Both the position numbers and the translations under genes were made by a program. A model generated the notes under the pieces. That model searched no databases and was not told where the DNA came from. It worked only from the letters and a program-made list of their open reading frames with translations. Below are positions 1-6,252 of a stretch of DNA of 7,376 nucleotides, one piece after another. Position 1 is the stretch's first letter, and each line of letters starts with the position of its first letter. This stretch comes from CAZVCJ01 sp964625745 (lineage in GTDB: Bacteria > Chloroflexota > Anaerolineae > VGOG01), in contig CAZVCJ010000197.1 in NCBI GenBank assembly GCA_964625745.1, positions 1-7,376 of the forward strand, in the 5' to 3' direction.

Positions 1-9
1 TGGTATACT
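1..9 (+). promoter_or_regulatory. Extended -10 promoter element
   Basis: TG at 1-2 followed by TATACT at 4-9 matches an extended -10 (TGnTATAAT, one mismatch). Any -35 box lies outside the window. The expected start of transcription, around 15-17, falls on the left edge of the TetR-type palindrome at 15-34. A repressor bound there would cover the start site. This is a sequence match only, and the edge of the window limits it. Confidence 0.5.
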
Positions 10-14
10 ATTAC

Positions 15-34
15 TAGACTGACCAGTCAGTTTA
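15..34. promoter_or_regulatory. TetR-family operator palindrome
   Basis: TAGACTGACCAGTCAGTTTA has perfect 6-bp arms (ACTGAC at 18-23, GTCAGT at 26-31) around a central CA. The dyad extends to TA/TA at the outer ends with one mismatch per side. The size, short spacer and TGAC/GTCA half-sites are typical of TetR/AcrR-family operators. It lies directly downstream of a -10 element and upstream of a two-gene unit that includes a TetR gene, so autoregulation of the exporter cluster is the simplest reading. The binding protein is inferred from context. Confidence 0.7.
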
Positions 35-73
35 GAAATCAGATTTTGAAAGAGACAGCAGAAGGAGGAGGAA

Positions 74-343
74 ATGATCGTCGTTCTGTTGCTAGTCACT
101 ATCGTGGGAAGTGTTCTGGTAACCTGGCTGCTGCCGATGGCCTTCAACAGCGAGCCGCCCTACGGCCTGGCGGTGGACATCGCAGTGGGCACAGCACTGG
201 CGGTGGCCTGGGCGTTGTTGGCCTATCAGGTTGTATCTCCAGCCATCGGACTGAAGGGCGGGTTGCGGTTGGCAATGAGCGCCGCCGATGCCATTGGCCT
301 GGCAGCGGTCATGCTGTGGGTGCTGCGGCGGATCAAGCGATAA
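74..343 (+). CDS. Small three-helix membrane protein, function unknown
   Basis: This 89-residue protein starts at ATG 74, with a strong Shine-Dalgarno (AAGGAGG, 62-68) five bases upstream. Three hydrophobic segments are visible at about residues 2-22, 31-52 and 67-85, and the C-terminus is basic (RRIKR), probably cytoplasmic. I do not recognise a named family. It is the first gene after the TetR-type operator and sits 40 bp upstream of the TetR gene on the same strand, so it is probably co-transcribed with the regulator and the exporter. That position suggests a small accessory or stress-related membrane protein of the exporter system, but nothing in the sequence shows a catalytic role. An overlapping reading frame (46-354) gives a Gly/His/Arg-rich product with no membrane pattern and is a shadow. 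Confidence 0.75.
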   Translation: MIVVLLLVTIVGSVLVTWLLPMAFNSEPPYGLAVDIAVGTALAVAWALLAYQVVSPAIGLKGGLRLAMSAADAIGLAAVMLWVLRRIKR

Positions 344-383
344 AAAGGATGTAATATTGTCAAGGTAGTTACAGGGGAACTGA

Positions 384-1007
384 ATGACGCCTAGACCGGA
401 CGTTTCGGAGGAGCGAAAGGCGCAGATCTACCAGGCGGCCCTGACGTGTTTCAACCGCAAAGGCTATCACCGCACGACAATGGACGACATCGTGGCCGAG
501 AGCGGCCTGAGCAAGGGCACGTTGTACTGGTACTTCAAGAGCAAGAAAGAGCTATTCCTGGCACTGTTCCAGGAGATCATGGCCCAGTTTGGCCAGGCGT
601 GGGAATCCGTCGTGGCTGACGAGGAGGCCAGTGCCACGGACAAGCTGCTGGCCAGTCTGACCCTTATTCGCACCAAATTTGAGGAGATGGTGCCTTTCTT
701 CGGCGTGATGATGATGGAGGCCTGGGCGCTGACCCGCCACGACGAGGACGTGGAGCGCCTGACCCGCGAGCTTTACGAATCCTACGTGGGCACGGTGGCT
801 CGCATCGTCGAGGAGGGCGTCGCCAGCGGCGAGTTCTGCACCGATTCTCCCCCGGCGACGGCGCTGGTGATCATGACACTCTTTGACGGGATCGTGATGG
901 CGCTGGGTACTGCCTTGTGGACTCACGATTGGAACGAGGTCATGGACGCCGCGGAAACGCTGGTGTTGCGTGGCCTGGGGGTGGAGGGCAGGCGTGCCGA
1001 CGGATGA
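384..1007 (+). CDS. TetR/AcrR-family transcriptional repressor
   Basis: This 207-residue protein has the usual TetR length. Residues about 13-59 form the three-helix DNA-binding domain. The recognition part reads TMDDIVAESGLSKGTLYWYF (32-51), with the family's GxSKGTLYxYF signature followed by KxELF. The rest (about 60-200) is the helical ligand-binding and dimerisation domain, variable in this family, so the effector cannot be read. The start at ATG 384 has AGGGGA (373-378) upstream. The gene lies between a small membrane protein and the ABC-2 permease, as CecR (YbiH) accompanies ybhGFSR in E. coli. It probably represses its own promoter through the palindrome at 15-34 and is released by an exported or toxic compound (inference). 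Confidence 0.93.
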   Translation: MTPRPDVSEERKAQIYQAALTCFNRKGYHRTTMDDIVAESGLSKGTLYWYFKSKKELFLALFQEIMAQFGQAWESVVADEEASATDKLLASLTLIRTKFEEMVPFFGVMMMEAWALTRHDEDVERLTRELYESYVGTVARIVEEGVASGEFCTDSPPATALVIMTLFDGIVMALGTALWTHDWNEVMDAAETLVLRGLGVEGRRADG

Positions 1008-1084
1008 TCTGGTCATCGCTGCCTTTGGGCTGGTGATGGCCTTCTTCAGATGTAGCTCTGAAATCTGAGGAGTCGGAAACATTA

Positions 1085-2182
1085 ATGAACTGGCGACGGG
1101 TCTTGTCCGTCATGCGCAAGGAGTGGTGGCACATCACGCGGGATCGCACCTCTTTTATCCTGCTGTTGCTCTCGCCGGTGCTGGCCCTGGTGACCATGGC
1201 CTACGCTTTCTCCATTGACATCAAAGACGTGGGCATCGGCGTGCTGAACCAGGACCTCAGCCCCCTGTCGCGCCAGTACCTGGCTCAACTGGGCAGCACC
1301 GACGCGCTGCGCGTGGAGGCCTGGCCGCAAAGCCTGGACGAGGTAGAGCAGTTGATGATGCACGGCTCAGTCAAGGCGGTAGTCATCATCCCGCACGGCT
1401 TTGCCCAGGATGTGAAGGCAGGGCGCACCGCCACCCTGCAGGTGGTGGTGGACGGCACCGACCCAAACACAGCCGGCCACGCTATCCGACACATCAGCGC
1501 ACACACCGAGCATTTTGCCACCCGGCAACTCAAGAGCCAATTAGCAGGGGCCGGCCTGTCGTCAGCCAATCTGTCGCCCCTTGACCTGCGGCTGCGAGCC
1601 TGGTTCAATCCTTCCCTCAAATCCACCGTCTCCCTGCCCCCAGCGTTGGTGGGAGTAGTGCTCAGCGTGCCGGCCATGGCCGCCTCGCTGGCCCTGGCCC
1701 GCGAGCGGGAGTGGGGCACGATGGAAGGGCTGATCGTCACGCCCATCGGCCGTGGCGAGCTGATCGTGGGCAAGCTCATCCCCTACGTGCTGGCCGGCCT
1801 GTTGAGCGTGCCGCTCTGTGCAGCCACCGCCGTCTATGGTTTCGGCGTGCCCTTCCGAGGCAGCCCCTGGCTCTACCTGGCCCTGTCGGCCGTCTTTCTC
1901 TTCGCCACCATGAGCATTTCCCTGCTGCTTTCCGTCTTTACCAACAGCCAACAGGTGGCCATCATCGGCTCCATGATCATTTTCCTCTTCTCCGGCTTCT
2001 TCATGTCTGGCCTGCTGATTCCCCTGGCCATCATGGGCCCGGCACTCAAAATGGAGGCTTTGATGTTCCCCACCACCCATTTCGTCCTCATCAGCCGGAA
2101 CGTTTTTGTCAAAGGCGCTGGCCTGGGCGAGTTACAGGGGTACGCCCTCGTCGCCAACCGCTTGCGGAAGAGACTGGAGTAA
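1085..2182 (+). CDS. ABC-2 type transporter permease (YbhR/YhhJ-like), last helix apparently missing
   Basis: This 365-residue membrane subunit starts at ATG 1085. GAGGAG (1067-1072) is the only visible ribosome site and is rather far away (12 bases). The N-terminus (RRVLSVMRKEWWHITRD) is the usual amphipathic start. TM1 is at about 23-44, followed by a large extracytoplasmic domain (about 45-180). TM2-TM5 lie at about 184-206, 231-254, 262-285 and 290-316. Between TM2 and TM3 is the coupling segment EREWGTMEGLIVTP (207-220), diagnostic of ABC-2 permeases in this group. Family members normally end with a sixth helix of about 20 residues before a basic tail. Here GLGEL (346-350) runs almost directly into ANRLRKRLE, so that helix is nearly absent. 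It would pair with the two ATPases encoded downstream. Its stop lies 3 bp before the next start, in the same frame. The substrate is unknown. Confidence 0.9.
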   Translation: MNWRRVLSVMRKEWWHITRDRTSFILLLLSPVLALVTMAYAFSIDIKDVGIGVLNQDLSPLSRQYLAQLGSTDALRVEAWPQSLDEVEQLMMHGSVKAVVIIPHGFAQDVKAGRTATLQVVVDGTDPNTAGHAIRHISAHTEHFATRQLKSQLAGAGLSSANLSPLDLRLRAWFNPSLKSTVSLPPALVGVVLSVPAMAASLALAREREWGTMEGLIVTPIGRGELIVGKLIPYVLAGLLSVPLCAATAVYGFGVPFRGSPWLYLALSAVFLFATMSISLLLSVFTNSQQVAIIGSMIIFLFSGFFMSGLLIPLAIMGPALKMEALMFPTTHFVLISRNVFVKGAGLGELQGYALVANRLRKRLE

Positions 2183-2185
2183 ATC

Positions 2186-3130
2186 GTGTCTGATAACAAC
2201 CAATACATCATCCAAACCGATAACTTGACCCGCAAATTCAAGAACGCGGTGGCCGTGAACAGCCTGAACCTGGCTATCCGCCAGGGCGAGATCTTCGGCC
2301 TGGTAGGTCCAGACGGGGCCGGCAAGACGACTACCATTCGTCTGCTGGTAGCCATCATGGACCCCACTGAGGGCCAGGCCACAGTGGCCGGCTTTGACAC
2401 TGTCGAGCAGGCCGAGGAGATAAAGAAACGCATCGGTTACATGGCTCAGCGGTTCAATCTGTACGGCGACCTCACCGTGCTGGAGAATCTCAACTTCTTC
2501 GCCGACGTCTTCGGTGTGCGCGGCGACGAGCGCCAGGAGCGCATCGAGCGGCTGTTGGCCTTCGCCCGCCTGACGGAGTTCACAAAGCGACGGGCGACCC
2601 ACCTCTCCGGCGGGATGCAGAAGAAGCTGGCCCTGGCCTGCACCCTCGTTCATAAGCCGGAGATCATCTTCCTGGATGAGCCAACCACCGGGGTGGATCC
2701 GGTCTCCCGCCGCGAGTTCTGGGACATCCTGACCGAGTTGCACCTGGAAGGGGTGACCCTGTTCGTGAGCACACCTTACATGGACGAGGCTGAGCGCTGC
2801 GCGCGGGTGGGACTGATGTTCGAGGGGAAGATCATCGTCTGCGATGTGCCGGAGCGGATCAAGAGAATGGTAGCCGGCGAATTGCTGGAATTACGCCTGA
2901 CCAACCTGCGGGCAGCGCAGGAGGTGATCGCTCGATTGCCGGGAGTGTTGGAGGTGCAGACCTACGGGGACTTGTTGCACATCTTCGTGGATGACGTTGC
3001 TCTGCGGCAGTCCCAACTCGAAGCGGCGCTGGCAGCCGAGAAGGTAGAAGTGGTCAGCCTGCGTCAGACCCGCCCACGGATGGAAGAGGCTTTCATCTCG
3101 CTCATCCGCAAGCGGCTGGAGGAGAAGTAG
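2186..3130 (+). CDS. ABC transporter ATPase 1, YbhF N-half-like, H-loop His lost
   Basis: This 314-residue ATPase starts at GTG 2186, with GGAG (2176-2179) six bases upstream inside the permease's last codons, so translation is probably coupled. Motifs in order are Walker A GPDGAGKT (41-48), Q-loop Gln88 in YMAQRF, signature LSGGM (140-144), Walker B IIFLDEP (160-166) and D-loop GVDP (169-172). The switch segment reads STPYMDEAE (195-203): proline 197 stands where the H-loop histidine normally is. Residues about 225-314 form the C-terminal extension common to drug/ABC-2 ATPases. The Asp in GPDGAGKT and a non-His switch residue are also features of the N-terminal ABC half of E. coli YbhF. It probably forms a heterodimer with ATPase 2, contributing a degenerate ATP site (inference). 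Confidence 0.93.
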   Translation: MSDNNQYIIQTDNLTRKFKNAVAVNSLNLAIRQGEIFGLVGPDGAGKTTTIRLLVAIMDPTEGQATVAGFDTVEQAEEIKKRIGYMAQRFNLYGDLTVLENLNFFADVFGVRGDERQERIERLLAFARLTEFTKRRATHLSGGMQKKLALACTLVHKPEIIFLDEPTTGVDPVSRREFWDILTELHLEGVTLFVSTPYMDEAERCARVGLMFEGKIIVCDVPERIKRMVAGELLELRLTNLRAAQEVIARLPGVLEVQTYGDLLHIFVDDVALRQSQLEAALAAEKVEVVSLRQTRPRMEEAFISLIRKRLEEK

Positions 3131-3167
3131 ATCACGTTTCACGTGCTGCGTAAAACTGAAACGTGAT
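3131..3167. repeat. Intergenic hairpin repeat between the ATPase genes
   Basis: ATCACGTTTC (3131-3140) and GAAACGTGAT (3158-3167) are perfect 10-bp inverted arms with a 17-base loop. The element begins at the base after the stop codon of ATPase 1 and ends just before GGGAG (3168-3172), the probable ribosome site of ATPase 2. No T-run follows, so a classical terminator is unlikely. The right half (CGTAAAAC at 3149-3156, then CGTGAT at 3162-3167) resembles the element at 4107-4126, which suggests one repeat family. It may act as an mRNA stability or attenuation hairpin, or simply be a spreading intergenic repeat. Confidence 0.75.
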
Positions 3168-3181
3168 GGGAGCTTACTACT

Positions 3182-4111
3182 GTGAATGACTACGCTGTCG
3201 AAGTTGTCAATCTGACCAAGACATTTGACGATTTCATGGCCGTGGATCACATCAACTTCACTATCCGTCGGGGCCAGATTTTCGGCTTCCTGGGACCCAA
3301 CGGCGCGGGCAAAACGACCACCATCCGCATGCTGCTGGGACTCATCACCCCCACGGCCGGCCGGGCCACCGTTCTTGGCTTTGACATCATCCACCAGGTG
3401 GGCGAGATTCAGCAGCGCATCGGCTACATGTCGCAACGATTCAGTCTGTACGACGACCTGACGGTGGCCGAGAACCTCAACTTTTTCGGCGGCACCTATG
3501 GCGTGCGCAGGAAGCGACTTCAGGAACGCAAGGCTTACGTTCTGGCCATGGCTGGCCTTCATGGGCACGAGAACGAGCTGGCCGGAAACCTATCCGGCGG
3601 CTGGCGGCAGCGGCTGGCGCTGGGTTGCGCCATCCTCCACGAGCCAGAGATGATCTTCCTGGACGAACCCACCGCCGGGGTGGATCCTATCTCGCGCCGC
3701 GAGTTCTGGGATCTTCTCTACACCCTGTCGGACGAGGGGCGCACCATCTTTGTGACCACGCACTACATGGACGAGGCAGAACACTGTCACCGCCTGGCCT
3801 TCATCCAACGCGGTTGCCTGGTTGCCCTGGGGTCGCCGGAGGAAATCAAGCTGGAAAAGATGCATGGCCAGGTGATGGAGATAGACTGCGCCGCGCCGGA
3901 GGTCGCTATGGGCGTGCTGCGGAAGACCGGCCTGTTCGACGAGGTGTCGCTCTACGGCGCGCTGATTCACGTCGTGGCCGAGGGCGCTGAGGCTCACCGC
4001 CCCCAGGTCAAGGCAGCCTTGCAAGAGGTTGGGGTTGAGATACGAAGCATGGAATCCATCGCCCCGTCGCTGGAAGACGTGTTCATCGCAGCCGTAAAAC
4101 GTGAATCGTAA
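3182..4111 (+). CDS. ABC transporter ATPase 2, YbhF C-half-like, canonical motifs
   Basis: This 309-residue ATPase starts at GTG 3182, with GGGAG (3168-3172) nine bases upstream. All motifs are intact: Walker A GPNGAGKT (38-45), Q-loop Gln85 in YMSQRF, signature LSGGW (137-141), Walker B MIFLDEP (157-163), D-loop GVDP (166-169) and H-loop His194 in TTHYMDEAE. Residues about 215-305 are the C-terminal extension. It is a paralogue of ATPase 1, and the pair looks like the two halves of YbhF encoded separately. As the partner with the full motif set it should supply the main hydrolysing site of the heterodimer (inference). The last codons (VKRES, then TAA at 4109-4111) lie inside a repeat whose second unit continues past the stop, so the native C-terminus may have been replaced by repeat sequence. 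Confidence 0.95.
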   Translation: MNDYAVEVVNLTKTFDDFMAVDHINFTIRRGQIFGFLGPNGAGKTTTIRMLLGLITPTAGRATVLGFDIIHQVGEIQQRIGYMSQRFSLYDDLTVAENLNFFGGTYGVRRKRLQERKAYVLAMAGLHGHENELAGNLSGGWRQRLALGCAILHEPEMIFLDEPTAGVDPISRREFWDLLYTLSDEGRTIFVTTHYMDEAEHCHRLAFIQRGCLVALGSPEEIKLEKMHGQVMEIDCAAPEVAMGVLRKTGLFDEVSLYGALIHVVAEGAEAHRPQVKAALQEVGVEIRSMESIAPSLEDVFIAAVKRES

Positions 4112-4161
4112 AACGTGGATCGTGATGAGAGGCGTTTACGTTTTACGTTTCACGCATCACG
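4094..4161. repeat. Tandem plus inverted repeat overlapping the ATPase 2 stop codon
   Basis: Two tandem 14-bp units, GTAAAACGTGAATC (4094-4107) and GTAAAACGTGGATC (4108-4121), differ at one base. The segment 4100-4116 is also the inverse of 4138-4154 (ACGTTTTACGTTTCACG), with 16 of 17 bases pairing across a 21-base loop. An outer option pairs CGTGAT (4121-4126) with ATCACG (4156-4161). The left arm contains the TAA stop of ATPase 2, and the right arm ends 15 bases before the Shine-Dalgarno of the HlyD gene. It shares words with the hairpin at 3131-3167. In mRNA it would form a strong hairpin between two operon genes. Confidence 0.8.
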
Positions 4162-4180
4162 CACAGACAGGAGAATTTCA

Positions 4181-6052
4181 ATGAAACGAAAACTTGGTAT
4201 CCTCGCAGTTGTTGTGGCTCTTGTTGCGGGCGCGGCCGGCATCGGCTGGCTCTACTTTCGACTCAACCCGGCCGCCTGGGATGACTTCGTGGCTGAGATG
4301 CGAGGTGAGACGACCAGCAGCGCGGCTCCGCGTCCGGTGAGTCGCCCGGCGCGCAAGGCTGGGGGATTGTTCGCCTCTGGCGCCATCGAGGCCGAGGAGG
4401 TGACCGTCGCCGCCGAGATGGGCGGACGCATCGTGGCCCTGCTGGCTGATGAGGGGGACGAGGTTGCAGCGGGCGACGTGCTGGTCAGGTTGGATCAGAC
4501 CATATTGCTGGCCCAGCGGGAGCAGGCCGAGGCAGCGGTAGCACAGGCGCAGGCCGCGCTGGAGGCCGCCCAGGCGCAACTGGCCCTGGCCGAGGCCGGC
4601 GCCCGTGACGAAGAGGTCGCCATGGGCGAGGGACAAGTGGACAGCGCGCAAGCTGGGCTGGCAGCGGCCCAGGGCCAACAGGCCGCCGCCGAAGCCGAGC
4701 TGAAGGTGACGAGGGCTCAACTGTCGGCGGCAAACGTGGCCCAGACCAATGCCGAGCTGCTGGTGACGGCCGCTCAAGCGAACCTCGACGGAGCCGAGGC
4801 CCAGGTGTCGGCGGCTGAGGTGGCCCAGACCAATGCCGAGTTGCTGGTGACGGCTGCCCAGGCAGACCTCGACAGGGCCGAGGCGCAACTGGCTCAGGTG
4901 CAAGCGGGAGCTACCGAAGATGACGTTGCCATCGCCGAGAGTGCGGTGGAGGGCGCGCAGGCCCAGTTGGAACAATGGCAGGCCGGCCCGGACGAGGAAA
5001 CGGTGGAGATCGCCAAGCTGAACTGGGATCTGGCTCGCAACGCCCTCTGGCAGGCACAACTGGAACGGGACGCGACCAAGGGTGCTCCCGGAGTTCCCGG
5101 CTACCAAAAGGATCTGGTTGACGCGGTAGTCGGTGCGGCGGAGGTCGCGGCTCGCATCGCTCAGTTGCAGCACCAGTTGGCGGCCAAAGGCGCCAGCGAC
5201 GAACAGATTCGCGTCGCCCAGGCCGCGGTAAGCCAGGCTCAGGCTCAACTGGACAAAGTCAAAGCTGGTGCTCGTTCCGAGGAAGTGGACATGGCCCAGG
5301 CCGGGGTGGATGCTTCCCAGGCGCAATTGGCCCAGGCTGAGGCAGGCATCGTTGCAGCGAAAGCCAATGTGGACATGGCCCAGGCTGGGGTGGATGCCGC
5401 CCAGGCGCAATTGGCCCAGGCCAAGGCAGGCGTAGACGCAGCGAAAGTAAACGTGGACATGGCAAAGGCCGGCATAGAGGCAGCCCAGGCAGCCGCGATC
5501 ATCGCCCAGGCTGGCACAGACGCGGCCCAGGCCCAACTCGACCAGGCCCAGGCGTCACTCGATCTGTTAGAGGCCGGTGCCCGGCGTGAGCAGATCTCGC
5601 TGCTGGAGGCCAACGTGGCCCAGGCTCGGGCAGTGCTGGCTGGCGCCGAGGCCGCGCTGAAGGCGCTGGACGCTCAGATGGAGCGCATGACGCTGGCGGC
5701 TCCGGTGGGCGGCATCATCGTCGAGCGACTGGTGCACCCTGGCGAACTGGCCTCGCCCGGCGGATCGCTGTTCACCCTGGTCAACCTGGACGAGGTGACC
5801 CTGACCGTCTACGTGCCCGAGACCGACCTGGGGCAGGTCTGGCTGGGCCAGACGGTGGAGGTCACGGTGGACGCCTACGGCGACGTCTTCACCGGCCAGG
5901 TCACTCACATCGCGTCCCAGGCCGAGTTCACACCCAAGAACGTGCAGACCCAGGAAGAGCGGGTGCACATGGTCTTCGCCGTCAAGATCCAGTTGGATAA
6001 CGCCGATCACCGCCTGAAGCCGGGCATGCCCGCCGACGCGACGTTTCAGTAA
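4181..6052 (+). CDS. HlyD-family adaptor protein (membrane fusion protein) with very long coiled coil
   Basis: This 623-residue protein starts at ATG 4181, with AGGAGA (4169-4174) at good spacing. A possible GTG at 4115 would add 22 residues encoded by the hairpin repeat and is rejected. Residues about 5-26 form an N-terminal anchor; no lipobox Cys is seen. A lipoyl half follows (about 65-105: ASGAIEAEEVTVAAEMGGRI), then an Ala/Gln-rich coiled coil (about 106-500). The second lipoyl half begins at APVGGIIVERLVHPGE (507-522), and the beta-barrel ends at LKPGMPADATF. The coil is much longer than in YbhG-like proteins (about 330 residues in total) and is broken by recurring AGAxxEE-type turns (for example AGARDEEV, AGATEDDV, AGARSEEV, AGARREQI), suggesting several helical hairpins. 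It should work with the permease and ATPases outside the membrane, extending towards the cell surface. No outer-membrane partner is present in the window. Confidence 0.93.
   Translation: MKRKLGILAVVVALVAGAAGIGWLYFRLNPAAWDDFVAEMRGETTSSAAPRPVSRPARKAGGLFASGAIEAEEVTVAAEMGGRIVALLADEGDEVAAGDVLVRLDQTILLAQREQAEAAVAQAQAALEAAQAQLALAEAGARDEEVAMGEGQVDSAQAGLAAAQGQQAAAEAELKVTRAQLSAANVAQTNAELLVTAAQANLDGAEAQVSAAEVAQTNAELLVTAAQADLDRAEAQLAQVQAGATEDDVAIAESAVEGAQAQLEQWQAGPDEETVEIAKLNWDLARNALWQAQLERDATKGAPGVPGYQKDLVDAVVGAAEVAARIAQLQHQLAAKGASDEQIRVAQAAVSQAQAQLDKVKAGARSEEVDMAQAGVDASQAQLAQAEAGIVAAKANVDMAQAGVDAAQAQLAQAKAGVDAAKVNVDMAKAGIEAAQAAAIIAQAGTDAAQAQLDQAQASLDLLEAGARREQISLLEANVAQARAVLAGAEAALKALDAQMERMTLAAPVGGIIVERLVHPGELASPGGSLFTLVNLDEVTLTVYVPETDLGQVWLGQTVEVTVDAYGDVFTGQVTHIASQAEFTPKNVQTQEERVHMVFAVKIQLDNADHRLKPGMPADATFQ
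4721..4888 (+). repeat. Two 84-bp in-frame repeats in the HlyD coiled coil
   Basis: Copies at 4721-4804 and 4805-4888 encode residues 181-208 and 209-236. Each contains SAAxVAQTNAELLVTAAQA and then xLDxAEAQ. By eye about 70 of 84 bases match. The unit is 28 residues, exactly four heptads, so duplication keeps the coiled-coil register. The high nucleotide identity points to a fairly recent tandem duplication. Confidence 0.85.
5285..5536 (+). repeat. Three 84-bp in-frame repeats in the HlyD coiled coil
   Basis: Units begin at 5285, 5369 and 5453 (residues 369, 397 and 425), each starting GTGGACATGGC and encoding VDMAxAG. The first two match at about 72 of 84 bases by eye and share DNA such as CAGGCGCAATTGGCCCAGG. 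The third has diverged (VDMAKAGIEAAQAAA). The period is again 28 residues, as in the set at 4721-4888, though the unit sequence differs. Confidence 0.85.
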
Positions 6053-6113
6053 TTGGAACAACGGGCCAGCAGGATTTAACGGACGCCAACGGTTTTGGAT
6101 CTTGGATTTTGGC

Positions 6114-6142
6114 TTGACAAAACCGTCCCTTTACCTTATCAT
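6114..6142 (+). promoter_or_regulatory. Sigma-70-type promoter before the assembly gap
   Basis: TTGACA (6114-6119, full consensus) is followed after 17 bases by TATCAT (6137-6142, one mismatch to TATAAT). A transcript would start near 6149 and enter the N gap at once. If the gap is short, this promoter drives the DUF4258/YgiT/CopG genes. No terminator is visible between the HlyD stop and this point, so some read-through from the exporter operon is possible. Confidence 0.65.
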
Positions 6143-6151
6143 TAGAACACT

Positions 6152-6251
6152 NNNNNNNNNNNNNNNNNNNNNNNNNNNNNNNNNNNNNNNNNNNNNNNNN
6201 NNNNNNNNNNNNNNNNNNNNNNNNNNNNNNNNNNNNNNNNNNNNNNNNNNN
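6152..6251. other. Assembly gap (100 N)
   Basis: The run is exactly 100 N, the usual placeholder for a scaffold gap of unknown size. The true distance between the promoter at 6114-6142 and the DUF4258 gene is therefore unknown, and extra genes could be missing. The 5' end of the DUF4258 gene lies in it. The linkage of the two sides depends on the scaffolding. Confidence 0.97.
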
Positions 6252-6252
6252 C

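Noticed and set aside
1046..1068. TCAGAT/ATCTGA inverted repeat before the permease start
   Set aside because: Only 6-bp arms with an 11-base loop; such pairs are frequent by chance, though the right arm does touch the GAGGAG ribosome site.
1711..2193. 160-codon plus-strand frame inside the permease gene
   Set aside because: Arg/His/Pro-rich out-of-frame product typical of a shadow; the permease frame carries the recognisable motifs throughout.
4115..4180. Upstream GTG start for the HlyD protein
   Set aside because: The extra 22 residues are encoded by the hairpin repeat, no ribosome site precedes it, and ATG 4181 has AGGAGA at good spacing followed directly by the membrane anchor.
4178..5536. 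452-codon open frame on the minus strand opposite the HlyD gene
   Set aside because: It mirrors the Ala/Gln-rich repeats of the plus-strand coiled coil (Leu/Gly/His-rich, repetitive), has no family pattern, and the plus frame is clearly real.
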